The position numbers and the translations under genes were made by a program. From Streptomyces noursei (GTDB taxonomy: Bacteria > Actinomycetota > Actinomycetes > Streptomycetales > Streptomycetaceae): a DNA stretch of 64,000 nt. This document shows positions 35,052-44,489 of this stretch, piece by piece (position 1 is the stretch's first letter; each line of letters opens with the position of its first letter). The notes below the pieces were generated by a model. The model ran no database searches and was not told where the DNA came from. It saw only the letters and a list, made by a program, of their open reading frames with translations. The stretch lies in the NCBI RefSeq assembly GCF_001646665.1, contig NZ_LWBU01000279.1, positions 522,879 through 586,878 of the forward strand, read 5' to 3'.

Positions 35052-35420
35052 CCGACGATCACGGCGGGACGCGGCACGGCAGGCTCCGGGGCCCGGTCGG
35101 CCGGCGCCCGTACCAGGTCGTGCGTCCGTGGCACGGCCGCCACTCCCCGCTCAGCCCCGGCCGGCCCGTCAGATCCAGGACGACCGTGTGCCATTCGCCG
35201 GACATTGCGGTGCCAGGCAACAGCACGATGCTCGGACGGGTCAGCGGTGGGAGCGGGCCCGGCCGTGACCACCCTGGTAACGCCCCGCCGGCGTCGTCAG
35301 CTCCCGGCGACGCCCCTTTCGGGTCCGCCCTCCAATCCTGGCTCTTCGTCGGCGGGGGCAAGCCAGGGGCGGACGGCGGGACCGGGCACATGCTCCCCTC
35401 CGCCATCCGCCCCTGTCGGG
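35052..35420. other. intergenic, no supported gene
   Basis: This is 369 bases between the MerR stop and the flotillin stop. A minus-strand frame (35059-35406) has no ribosome-binding site and a random-looking composition. Nothing else was recognised, and no clear terminator hairpin. Confidence 0.4.
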
Positions 35421-36851
35421 TCAGTCGGATATGTCGATCTTCCCGTTGGGCGTCGCGTGCTGCTCGGCTGCGGGCGCAGAGCCGGTGCGCGTGGTGATGC
35501 CCTTGAGGAGTTCGGCCACGTCCATGCCCGTGGCGGAGGTGAGCAGTTCCATTCCCTGGGCGACGTTGTCGGTGACCGTGCGCGTCAGCTTGCTCGCGCC
35601 GTCGGTGGAAATGACCGTCATCTTGTCGATCGCAGCCAGTGGTTCGGCCGCCTTGCCGACGACCTGCGGCAGGACCTCGACCAGCATCTGGAGTACCGCC
35701 GCGTCACCATACTGGGCGAAGGCGTCGGCCTTCTTGCGCATGGCCTCGGCCTCGGCCGATCCCTTCGCGGCGATGGCGGCGGCCTGTGCCTCGCCCTCGA
35801 TGCGTACGGCGTCGGCGAGCGCCGCCCGGTGGGCCTTCTCGCCCTCACCGGTCAGCCGGGCACGCTGCGCTTCCGCCTCGGCCTCCTTGACCTGCGCGAC
35901 ACGACGCGCCTCGGCCTCCTGCTCGGCCTGGTAGCGGGCCGCGTCGGCCGGCTTGCGGACCCTGGTGTCGAGCTCGCGGTCGGTGAGCGCGGCCTGCCGC
36001 TCGGCGACCTTCTCCTGCTGGCTGAGGATCTCCTGCTGGCGGTCCGCTTCGGCGAGCGGGCCGGCAGCAGCGGCCTTCGCCGCGGCCTCGTCGGTCTCGG
36101 CCTTGATCTCGGCCTGCTTGAGCGCGAACGTCCGCTGGGCGATCGCGATCTCCTCCTCGGCCTTCAGCCGGGCCTGCTCCGACGCCCGTCGGGCCACCGC
36201 CTCAGCAATGTCGGCCTCCTGCTTGGCCCTCGCCGCCTCGGGCCGGCCGAGGTCCTCCAGGTAGGAGCCCTCGGTCGTGATGTCCTGGATCTGGAAGGCG
36301 TCCAGGACCAGGCCCTGGCCGGAGAGGCTGGCCTCGGCCTCCTCGGCCACCTGCCCGGCGAACGCCGCCCGGTCGCGGATGATGTCCTCGACGGACATCC
36401 GCCCGACGATGGACCGCAGGGCACCGGACAGCACCTCCTGCGTGAAGCCGACGATGCCGTCCTGCTGCATCAGGAACCGCTGGGCGGCCGCCCGGATCGA
36501 GTCCTCGCCACCACCGACCTTGACGATGGCGACGCCTTCGAGGTTGGCCTTCACACCGCGCAGAGTGACCGCGCCACGGACGGCGACGGGTATGTGACGG
36601 GAGGACAGGTCGAGGGTGAACTTCTGCTGGACGAAGGGCACGACGAAGACCCCGCCGCCGACCACGACCTTCTGGCCGCTGTTGTCGGTGAAGACGCGTC
36701 CCGTCTCGGGGTCGGTGGACCTCTTCCCCCGGCGGCCCGTGATGATGAAAGCCTCGCTCGGACCGGCGACCTTGTACCGCGTGATCACGACGAGGGCGAG
36801 CAGTACGAGGAGTACGACGACTCCCACCACTGCGACGACGACTGGACTCAT
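35421..36851 (-). CDS. flotillin-like SPFH/band-7 membrane protein
   Basis: ATG 36851 follows GGAGGG and gives 476 residues. There is an N-terminal membrane helix (residues 3-25), then an SPFH domain (about 28-215), and a long Ala/Glu-rich coiled coil (about 215-400) with repeated EA/AE pairs. The C-terminal region contains VLQMLVEVLPQVVGKAAEPL, as in flotillins. Flotillins organise membrane microdomains. It follows the NfeD-like gene by 77 bases, the usual partner arrangement. Confidence 0.9.
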   Translation of the reverse strand: MSPVVVAVVGVVVLLVLLALVVITRYKVAGPSEAFIITGRRGKRSTDPETGRVFTDNSGQKVVVGGGVFVVPFVQQKFTLDLSSRHIPVAVRGAVTLRGVKANLEGVAIVKVGGGEDSIRAAAQRFLMQQDGIVGFTQEVLSGALRSIVGRMSVEDIIRDRAAFAGQVAEEAEASLSGQGLVLDAFQIQDITTEGSYLEDLGRPEAARAKQEADIAEAVARRASEQARLKAEEEIAIAQRTFALKQAEIKAETDEAAAKAAAAGPLAEADRQQEILSQQEKVAERQAALTDRELDTRVRKPADAARYQAEQEAEARRVAQVKEAEAEAQRARLTGEGEKAHRAALADAVRIEGEAQAAAIAAKGSAEAEAMRKKADAFAQYGDAAVLQMLVEVLPQVVGKAAEPLAAIDKMTVISTDGASKLTRTVTDNVAQGMELLTSATGMDVAELLKGITTRTGSAPAAEQHATPNGKIDISD

Positions 36852-36928
36852 GGCGTATATCCCTCCTGCCTTCCCGAGGAGGGCAGATCGATGGGGGTGG
36901 TGGTCAAAATGGAGGACGAACGGGCAGG

Positions 36929-37438
36929 TCAGCGCTCGACGAGACGTACGCGAACCGAAGTGGGCGACAACGTCTCCTCGACCCACACCTCGGCACCGCG
37001 CTGCACGGGATCGTCCGACCTGGCGGCGAACTTCACCGGCTGGCCGGCCACCTGGAGCAGCACCTCTCCGTAGCCGTCCGCCGGGATGGCCGTGACGACG
37101 GAACCGGCGATGCCGATGAGGTCGCTGCCACGCGGGGCGGCTGCGTTCCGGTCCCTCATGAGGCTCCCGCTCAGTCGCCAGGCCAGCCACCCGGCACCGA
37201 TGCCGGCCAGCGCCCCGGCCGCGGTGGCCGGGCCCGCACCCAGACCGGTGCTGCCGAGAACGATCGCGCCCGTGAAGCCCAGCATCGAGACGAATCCCGC
37301 CATGACCGGCAGCGACAGCCACCCATCGAAGAGCCCGCCCAAGGCCCCGTCGAAGAAACCTTCCAGCACTCCGTCCAGGACGAGCGCGGCAGCGAGCAGC
37401 ACGATCCCCGCTATGCCGAGACCGAGAAACAAGCCCAT
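36929..37438 (-). CDS. NfeD-like membrane protein with OB-fold tail
   Basis: The 169-residue protein from ATG 37438 (AGGGAGG upstream) has two to four hydrophobic helices, including a glycine-rich DGVLEGFFDGALGGLFDGW stretch. The C-terminal region (SDLIGIAGSVVTAIPADGYG; VQRGAEVWVEETLSPTSVRV) has the look of an NfeD OB-fold. NfeD proteins work with flotillin-like proteins in the same membrane domains. The two genes form an operon. Confidence 0.75.
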   Translation of the reverse strand: MGLFLGLGIAGIVLLAAALVLDGVLEGFFDGALGGLFDGWLSLPVMAGFVSMLGFTGAIVLGSTGLGAGPATAAGALAGIGAGWLAWRLSGSLMRDRNAAAPRGSDLIGIAGSVVTAIPADGYGEVLLQVAGQPVKFAARSDDPVQRGAEVWVEETLSPTSVRVRLVER

Positions 37439-37586
37439 GTCCGCACCTCCCTACCGCGGGTGGTCCCCGAGGTGACCAGATGATCCCATCCGCCCACGCC
37501 TGCGTGCACTGCCAGGCACCGGCAGCTTTGACGCCTCATCAATGCCGACCTTGTGCGCCGTGGCCGCTCGTCGCCTCGCCGTCGGT

Positions 37587-39554
37587 TCAGCGATCACCGT
37601 CACGCACCGCACGGGTTTCCGGCTCATGGTGCCGGCCCAGCAGTTCGGCCAGGCCCTGGCGGGTCGCGGCCAGTACGACGCGGTCGTCGGGCTTGAGGAC
37701 GTACCCGGGGTGGACGTTCCAGACGAGGCCGGTGGCGTGGTGTCCGCCCTCCGCCGGATGGGGGCTCGCCAGGTCGGGGCGCCGGTCGGCAGGTGCGGTG
37801 GTGTCGAGGGCGAGGACGCGCCAGGCACCGGGCCGGAACGCTTCCTCGATCGTACGGCCCTCCAGTTGCCGGTGACCGGCGACCACGAGCGCGGCGAAGA
37901 CGAGCACCCTGCGCTCGACCGGTATGGCACCGAGAACCTGGCGGCCCATCATCGCTCCGGCGAAGGCGGGTGCCGCGAGGTGGGACACGCTGCGGCTCCG
38001 CGTGACCGCGTCCGGGTGGGCGGCGCGCAACGTGCGGTAGACGGCGGTGGCGAAGTCGTCGTCGTACAGCCGCAGGGACACGCGCAGGTCCGCCTTGACC
38101 GTGCGGGCGTAGAGCGCGGCCTCCAGGTTCGTGGTGTCGGAGCTGGTCAGGGCGAGCAGGGCGTGCGCCCGGTGGATCTTGGCTGCCTCCAGCACCCCCT
38201 CCTGTGTGACGTCGCCGATGACGATCGGCACACGGAGCCGGCGAGCCAGCGCCACCCCCCGCGCCTCGGGGTCCTCCTCGACGCAGACGACCGGGATGTC
38301 GAGGCCACGGAGCTGGGCCAGGACGCGGGTGCCGACCTTACCGAGGCCCAGCAGGACGAGGTGTCCGGACAGGCCGCGGGGCGGTCGGCGCAGGGCGGAG
38401 GCGCTGCGGAAGGCGCCCAGCGCCTCCAGTGCACCGGCAACGAGAAGGGGCAGCAGGGCGAGCCCCACGAGGCCCGCCAGGAGTTGGAGCACCTGGCGGG
38501 AGAGGGGTTCGTCGACCGCCGGGTCGTTGATGGAGAACAGGTCCAGCAGCGTGACGTAGGCGGCATGGAGTGGGTGGTCCCCGGTCGTCAGCCAGGAGGC
38601 CACCGCCAGAGCGACCACCGCGAGGCCGAGGCCCGCGACGGCACAGCGCAGGCGGCGGGAGAACAGCTCGGAGAAGCGGATGCCCCGGCGGGCCAGCCGT
38701 CTCGCCGGGACAGGGGGGCCCGTGTGGGTGACGGCTTCGAGCACTACGGTGCCCCGCCCGGTGGCGGAGGCCACCATGCACGGGTCGGGCAGCAGCTGCG
38801 GCCCGCCGGCACCGCTGCTGTCCGAGCCCTCTTCGCCCGCCGGGTCGGTCGTGGTGGCGGAGAGCAGGGCGAGAGTGCACAGGCTTGGATCGGCGACCTC
38901 ACCGAGGCCGGGCGGGGTACGCTCCCTGGCGCGCAGCAGCAGCCCGTCGGCATGGACGACCTTGCTGGTGCCGGCCACCGCGCTGGCGGCAAGCGCGGGC
39001 GCCGCGGTGTCGGCGTCCGACAAGACGGTCGTGGATGCGTCGAGGACGGCGGGGTCCATGCCCGGCCGAGCGACCAGGGCTGCCTGGTCGAGGAGCTGCT
39101 CCAGGTGTTGGCCCAGCTTGCGGTTGTACAGCCGGACCACGAGCCGAAGGCCGGGGTTGAGGCGCCGGGCGGCGAGCGCTCCCCGGATGTTCGTCTCATC
39201 GTCGTCGTACACGAGCGCCAGCGCGGCCGCCCGGGTCACGCCCGCCGAGACCAGCGCCGTCTCTGCGGGCTCGTCGGCTTCGACAACGGCCGGGTCCGCC
39301 GCCGCGGCCAGCCCGGCGGGTGTCCCGGTCATGGCGGCCGACATGCGCCCGAGGAAGACCGACGCCCGCCCCTGAACCGGTGCGGCCAGACCTGGACCAG
39401 CTGCGGAAGCACCATCGGGGCACACCAGTGTGACGTGCTCTCTGTAGACGTCGCGGAGTTCTGTGGCCAGCCGATGGGCCAAGGCGTCGTCGCCACAGAC
39501 GATCATGTGTCCGGCGACGTTCGCGGAGGAACGCTGAGTGGGAAGTGAAGGCAC
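37587..39554 (-). CDS. TrkA-N/NAD-binding ion-channel-like protein (CASTOR/POLLUX type)
   Basis: GTG 39554 is one of three possible starts (also ATG 39581, ATG 39506), with 639-664 residues. Two Rossmann (RCK/TrkA-N) units occur: HMIVCGDDALAHRLATELRD near the start and GHLVLLGLGKVGTRVLAQLR in the middle. Between them lie two hydrophobic helices and a short pore-like stretch. The K+ filter TVGYG is missing. TrkA-C-like parts follow. It resembles CASTOR/POLLUX-type channels or a regulator of ion transport; the permeant ion is unknown. Confidence 0.72.
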   Translation of the reverse strand: MPSLPTQRSSANVAGHMIVCGDDALAHRLATELRDVYREHVTLVCPDGASAAGPGLAAPVQGRASVFLGRMSAAMTGTPAGLAAAADPAVVEADEPAETALVSAGVTRAAALALVYDDDETNIRGALAARRLNPGLRLVVRLYNRKLGQHLEQLLDQAALVARPGMDPAVLDASTTVLSDADTAAPALAASAVAGTSKVVHADGLLLRARERTPPGLGEVADPSLCTLALLSATTTDPAGEEGSDSSGAGGPQLLPDPCMVASATGRGTVVLEAVTHTGPPVPARRLARRGIRFSELFSRRLRCAVAGLGLAVVALAVASWLTTGDHPLHAAYVTLLDLFSINDPAVDEPLSRQVLQLLAGLVGLALLPLLVAGALEALGAFRSASALRRPPRGLSGHLVLLGLGKVGTRVLAQLRGLDIPVVCVEEDPEARGVALARRLRVPIVIGDVTQEGVLEAAKIHRAHALLALTSSDTTNLEAALYARTVKADLRVSLRLYDDDFATAVYRTLRAAHPDAVTRSRSVSHLAAPAFAGAMMGRQVLGAIPVERRVLVFAALVVAGHRQLEGRTIEEAFRPGAWRVLALDTTAPADRRPDLASPHPAEGGHHATGLVWNVHPGYVLKPDDRVVLAATRQGLAELLGRHHEPETRAVRDGDR

Positions 39555-39631
39555 CTGAGCAGAGTGCCCGACCGCCTCCATGGGACAGCGAAGTTCGGCC
39601 AGAAGGCGACGCCATCCACGCACAATGCGCG

Positions 39632-40507
39632 TCACCGACGGAGAAGTTCTGCCGCGGTGAAGAGCGCGGCGGCCAGCGGCAGCGCCCACCAGACGAATGC
39701 CCCGCCCGTCACAGCCCGGCCGGCTTGGCCCTTGGGGCGCAGGTCGGGGCGCCCGGACAGCACCGTCAGTGTGTCCGCCGCCTGCGTGCCGACGCTGGAG
39801 CGGCGAAGCGGACGGCTTGCCCACAACGGCAGGAAGAGGCCGGCCATGGGCGCCGCACCGGGGCCGAAGAACTCGAGGAATCCGTCGCGGCGAAGCTCGA
39901 CGCGATCTATCACGGACCACGGCACGCATCTCACCGCCCAGAACCTGCGGATGTGCACTCCGTCCAGGTCGGCGGTGATGCGCCACATGCCCAAGCGGCA
40001 GCACACCCACGCGGCGAGCACCGAGGTCCACACCGCGAAGAACAACGGGCCGGGCCGCGGGTCGGCCAGGAACCCATTGGCCGGACGATCGGCGAACGCC
40101 ACGAGCACAGCACACCACCCCGCGGCTGCCACCCCGCCGGTCCATCCCGCGCGCCAGACGAGCGGCCCGGACGGTGCTTCCATCCCGGCCGCCAGTTCCT
40201 CGATGCGCAGCCGTCGCTCCCGCCGCTGTCGACGCCGTGCGCCGCGCCGGTCCACAGCCATCACCCTTTCCGGCCGCACAGGGGCGCAGAACCGGGCGAC
40301 GAGCAGAAGTACCGCTCCGGCACCCAGCAGGGGCGAGCCCGGCCCCGGAAGCACGTACATCACACTCCCGGCAGCAAGAAGAACCCCGCCGGTCGTGGCC
40401 AACCACCGACGTGCCACAAGTCCCCGGCGCCCCGTCACGACGCACTTCCCTGCCGACCGGACGTGATGGCCGACCAGAAGGCCATCCACAGCCAATGGGA
40501 CATTCAC
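39632..40507 (-). CDS. membrane protein with PH-like domain
   Basis: The start is placed at GTG 40507 next to an AAGGAG box, but spacing is very tight, so the exact start is uncertain. The product of about 291 residues has a hydrophobic pair near the N-terminus (WLATTGGVLLAAGSVMYVLP) and another in the middle. A soluble part reads ITADLDGVHIRRFWAVRCVP and WSVIDRVELRRDGFLEFF, as in bacterial PH-domain membrane proteins. The function is unknown. Confidence 0.6.
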   Translation of the reverse strand: MNVPLAVDGLLVGHHVRSAGKCVVTGRRGLVARRWLATTGGVLLAAGSVMYVLPGPGSPLLGAGAVLLLVARFCAPVRPERVMAVDRRGARRRQRRERRLRIEELAAGMEAPSGPLVWRAGWTGGVAAAGWCAVLVAFADRPANGFLADPRPGPLFFAVWTSVLAAWVCCRLGMWRITADLDGVHIRRFWAVRCVPWSVIDRVELRRDGFLEFFGPGAAPMAGLFLPLWASRPLRRSSVGTQAADTLTVLSGRPDLRPKGQAGRAVTGGAFVWWALPLAAALFTAAELLRR

Positions 40508-40673
40508 TCTCCTTAAGGGCGCGCGGAACCAAGGGGCTGCGGAAGCCGCTGCCCGGCGCCTACGCGATGCCGCGATGGTGACACCGATTCCGTCGCAGGT
40601 CATTGCCTGTGCACGGCAGTCCTGTCCGCCGTCTCCTGCCCGGCAGCGCCAGACCCCGGCAGGGGTGGAGCGG

Positions 40674-41679
40674 TCAGGCCACGGGACACCCGTGCCGAGC
40701 CGCTGAAGCCGTGGCGAAGGCGGTCAGTAGCCGCTGCGTGTCCTCACGGCCGACACTGCTTCGAACCCCCTTTTCGGTGCCCGGCCGGGGGAACTCCTCG
40801 AACTTGAAGTACGCCGTCCCCAGGGCACCCTTGCAGGGGTGCGACCGCATGAAGGCGCCCTTCACGCTGCCGGGGTAGCGGTCGTCGAGGTACGTCTCCT
40901 GCCGCGCGGACGGCCCGTAGTAGGCGGTCAGTCGAACGTGGTGACCCTTGGTCGGCAGCTTCACGGAGCACTCCTCGGTGAGCGCGCCTCCGACCGGCAT
41001 CTCCGACACTTCCACCACCCCCAGCCGGGCGGCGTCCCGCGGGGCGAGGACGCCACGACATGTTCCTTCCGCGTGGGCCGCAGGACGCGTCCGCCACCTG
41101 CTGCGGTCGACGGTCGTGGGTCGCTGCCCCAGAGATCCCTCGCACCCGAAGCGCTCGGCCGCGCGCCGGGCCGACTCGGTGGCGAACCGGGCCACTTGCA
41201 GCACCTGGCCGTCGGAGAGCTCGTCGATGTCCTGGCGCGCTTCGGTCAGGACGAGGAGGCCGTTGCCGGGCAGGGAGGCGCAGTCGACGAGCACTCCCGC
41301 TTCGGGCCGGTCCGTGACGGCGAAGGAGCCGTTCCAGCCGAAGCCGATCGGTGTCGCCGAGGTACTCTCCGCCGCGCCGCTGGTGCGGTGGGCCGCGGCC
41401 GGACGGATGTTCAGCTTGAGCTGCACGGCCCCCTCGCCACGCATCCATGCCGCACAGTATTCGGCCTCGTGGCCCACCCACTCCGCGGTGTGACCACCGA
41501 ACTCCAGCTCGGCGCCGCCGAAGAACTCCTCGGCCTCCTCGACCGCCAGAGCGCCACGGCACGTGTGGGTGGCTACCTCGTCCGAGTCGTCGCCCCGGAG
41601 GCCGTACCCCCAGATCAGTCCCCCGGCCGTGAGTGCCAGGAAGAGCTTCCCCTGCCGCCTTGGCCCGGCGTCCGGTCAT
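40674..41679 (-). pseudogene. membrane-anchored protein gene with a +1 frameshift near its start
   Basis: ATG 41679 follows GGGAGGGA, an excellent site, and reads MTGRRAKAAG. The frame then departs from the long downstream frame. Removing one base of the four-C run at 41649-41652 joins it to KLFLALTAGGLIWGYGLRGD, a membrane helix, and then to the 260-residue soluble part. That part has two similar regions (HTCRGALAVEEAEEFF; GTCRGVLAPRDAARLGVVEV). So the gene is disrupted, or the extra base is an assembly error. The family was not recognised. Confidence 0.7.
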
Positions 41680-41886
41680 GTGTCCCTCCCTTTCATGGCG
41701 CGATGGTGGCTGTAGGCACAGCGGTCGTGGTGCACCCGTGGGCCGCAGCGGAGCGCGGCGGGGGCCTCGGGGCGGAATGCGCGTACGCCTGGCGGGCCCC
41801 GGCCCTCTGGCCGGCCGGCTGTGGTGGACGAGCGAGAGAGGCGCGAGTTCGCGCTTGGGGGGGCAGGCGGCGGAGAGGACGGGAAG

Positions 41887-42243
41887 TCATCCTCGCCCGG
41901 GTCGCGTCCGTGCCCGTGCCACTGCCGTGAAGACCAGCAGCGCAAGGAGTACGCCCGCACCCGTGGACAGCGCGTCGGCGGTGATCCGGTCCATCCGCGG
42001 CCGGAGGCTCTCCAGGAGGACGAGCAGTGCCACGGACCCCGCCACGGCCGCCAGGGCACCTGCTGCCCAATGCCTGTGCCGCGCGAAGAACCAGTGCCCC
42101 AGCAGAAGCACGACGGGAGCGGAAGCCGGAAGCGTCGGGTCGTCCAGCAGCGCCACGACACCGTGGCCCAGGCCGCACAGTGCCCAGCAGCCCATCAGCA
42201 CCCATGCCGTCTCGCCCCACGAAACCGCCCGTGCCGCGCTCAT
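41887..42243 (-). CDS. small four-helix membrane protein
   Basis: ATG 42243 follows GGAGAGG and gives 118 residues with about four hydrophobic helices (TAWVLMGCWALCGLGHGVVA; APVVLLLGHWFFARHRHW; AAGALAAVAGSVALLVLLES; GAGVLLALLVFTAVARA). It ends in a basic tail. No family was recognised. The spaces on both sides (41680-41886, 42244-42531) contain no other supported gene. Confidence 0.6.
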   Translation of the reverse strand: MSAARAVSWGETAWVLMGCWALCGLGHGVVALLDDPTLPASAPVVLLLGHWFFARHRHWAAGALAAVAGSVALLVLLESLRPRMDRITADALSTGAGVLLALLVFTAVARARTRPGRG

Positions 42244-42531
42244 CCTCTCCACCTTTCCGTCGACTCCTCGAGCCCCTCGCGTTGGGGCGGCACACAGGCA
42301 CGTCACAGCACACGCGACACCCACCTGATTGCCCAACCTCAGCAACTCTTCGAGAGGGAGTTCTCTCCCGGTGCCCGGCCCGACGCTCCGCCCAAATGCA
42401 CCCTCCGTCATCCGCCGCGGACCGTCCAGGGTGTCGGACAGGCCGGTAATCTGCCGGATCATTGCCGGAGACCGGCATCGACATCGGCGGGTGCCGTCCC
42501 TTGGCGTCCGGAATGAACGACGGAAGCCGCT

Positions 42532-42730
42532 GTGACCACGATCATTCTCTTCTGGTGCTGGACAGCACTGTTCACCTCGACCGCGTTGCCGTTCGGCATC
42601 GCCGCGCTCTGCGGCTGGGCTCCCCAGTACAGGGGGCCAGGGCCTATCGCTACTGATCCTGTACGTCGCAACCATGCTCCACCCGGTGGTCCGGCTGTCG
42701 GGGACGATGCCCGGGGACTCCGGCCCTCTC
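42532..42730 (+). pseudogene. short membrane-protein gene broken by a base in a G tract
   Basis: GTG 42532 with GGAAG upstream reads MTTIILFWCWTALFTSTALP and FGIAALCGWAPQYRG. The frame then turns to low-quality sequence. Removing one G from the five-G run at 42632-42636 continues it as QGLSLLILYVATMLHPVVRL, another plausible membrane helix. The end of the original gene is not clear. Support comes only from this continuation, so it is tentative. Confidence 0.4.
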
Positions 42731-42856
42731 CTGAGTGCGGCCGTCCCAGCTCTGATCTTCTGTCCCTGGGATTGCAGGGCGGCGCCGGGCTTCACGGCTG
42801 GTGGAGTAGCAGGACCAGCCGGCGCCGGACACGACGGCTGTCAGGCGCCGCCGCAC

Positions 42857-43603
42857 TCACCTGTCGCAGGAGGCTTGCCACCTGACGCTCTTGCGCAAGA
42901 AAGCCTCGAGCTGTTCGGCGAAGCCGGGGGCCGCGGCGACGAAGTGACCGGCACCCGGATGTACGCTCCGCTTGCCGCTGAGCGCAGCCGCGAGAGCGTC
43001 GCAGATTCGCTCCAGCGCGGCCGCATGACCTCCCGACGCGACGAGCACGGGGACGCCGGCGTCACGGATCGCATCGAGCCGTGGACGTGACAGGCTGGGC
43101 AGCCGGCCACCGTGCGCCCGCCGAACGCCGGCGGCCACGTCCTCGGGGAGCGGACCGTCGCCGACGGGCGCACCCGCGATACGGAGAAACTCGCGCAACT
43201 CGCTCGGGTCCGTGTCCATTCCGTGAGTGAGGACCGCATCGCCGATGCGCTCGAGCCGCGCCACCTCGGGATCGTGAGGGACAAGGTGGCTGAGCGGCGG
43301 CTCGATCAGGATGAGCGAGCGCACGCTGCCAGGCGCGGCAGCGACCGCGATCAACGTCCCGAGGACGCCGTACGAGTGGGCGACAACATGCGGACGGCCG
43401 ACAAGCAGTGGCGCGAGGTCCAGGGCGTCCACCTCGAAGTCCTGGCCCTCTCGCGGTGGTGGACTCGGCGGATAACCACGCCGGTGGACATACGCGAGCG
43501 TCCACCGCTCGGCCAGCGAAGACAGTGCACCCCACGTCGTCCGCGGCCCGGCACCGCCATGCACAAGCAGGATCTCCGGCCCAGTACCCTCGCGCACCAC
43601 CAT
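42857..43603 (-). CDS. alpha/beta-hydrolase
   Basis: ATG 43603 gives 248 residues. An alpha/beta-hydrolase fold is shown by EILLVHGGAGPRTTW (oxyanion loop), a nucleophile in VVAHSYGVLG, and the C-terminal histidine in HPGAGHFVAA. The substrate is unknown. A GTG four codons upstream is an alternative. It starts 203 bases from the divergent pseudogene at 43807. Confidence 0.8.
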   Translation of the reverse strand: MVVREGTGPEILLVHGGAGPRTTWGALSSLAERWTLAYVHRRGYPPSPPPREGQDFEVDALDLAPLLVGRPHVVAHSYGVLGTLIAVAAAPGSVRSLILIEPPLSHLVPHDPEVARLERIGDAVLTHGMDTDPSELREFLRIAGAPVGDGPLPEDVAAGVRRAHGGRLPSLSRPRLDAIRDAGVPVLVASGGHAAALERICDALAAALSGKRSVHPGAGHFVAAAPGFAEQLEAFLRKSVRWQASCDR

Positions 43604-43806
43604 GGCCTTGCCCACGAGTCGAGCATAGCCGCGCCCGTGAGGCACGGCACTACGCCGTGTCCGAATGCGGGTGACTCATCGCTTGGTCGGGATGAGCGCC
43701 TTCCATCAGACCCAGTGACTCGTAAGCCCTGCGAGAAGGCGGGTACAGCAGCGCCCTGAACGCGACTCCTCTGCGCGGTCATGAGCGTCGAGGTCTAGCC
43801 GCGGAA

Positions 43807-44260
43807 GTGGCTGTGCAGGACGCTGCCGCGACGTGGGGTCTGCCGGACTTCGTGATGGTTCCCAGCGTGGAACGCAAGGGCCGCGGGGTCAGGGAGATCA
43901 GTGACGGGCTGCTGGTCGTCGGGAGTCGTGGCGTGGTTGTGCAGGTCAAGGCTCGGGAAGGCGAGCCCGGCACACACGAGAAGGAGTCATCCTGGGTTCT
44001 CAAGCAACTCGCTGCGGCAAGCGAGCAGTTTACGGCACTGTACGACGGCTGAAGATGGACAGTGTGCAGATGACGAACGGGAGGGGGCGCAGCGTCCGCA
44101 TCGACAGCCCGGCCGTCGACTGGGTCGGTGTGACGATCATCGAGCACCCCGCTCCCCCTTGGAACGTGCCGTTCACCGCACAGCCGGGGGCAACGCCGGT
44201 GATTGCTCTGCTGCGCCGCGACTGGGAGTTCGTGCTGACCGACCTGTCGCCAGCCGCCGA
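43807..44260 (+). pseudogene. degenerate gene of a conserved actinobacterial family, frameshifted
   Basis: GTG 43807 reads MAVQDAAATWGLPDFVMVPS and continues to QVKAREGEPGTHEKESSWVL. The frame hits a stop at 44050. One base missing near 44034-44035 (GG where GGG is expected) would join ...SEQFT to GTVRRLKMDSVQMTNGRGRS, then VDWVGVTIIEHPAPP and VIALLRRDWEF. This order matches a conserved protein family I have seen in actinobacteria, with unknown function. After about 44260 the similarity fades, so the C-terminus is also lost. Confidence 0.65.
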
Positions 44261-44489
44261 GCGCCGCTTCGGTCCCCATCTGCCGCGCTGGTCGTCCCAG
44301 CGCAATGACTTCGCTGATCGCCCCCTCGTGTGCGGGCCGCTCGAGACCTCCTCAGCCACCGTCGATCCACCCGAGCCCGCCTGCCCCTCGCACAGCTCGA
44401 TCTGCGGACCCCTGAGCCATCAGCCGCTCACGCAAATTAACCGATGCGAGAAAGCGCGGCCAGTCCAGAAGATGACGTCACCGCGCTGA

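Noticed and set aside
35059..35406. 115-codon minus-strand frame in the MerR-flotillin gap
   Set aside because: No start signal and composition typical of noncoding GC-rich DNA.
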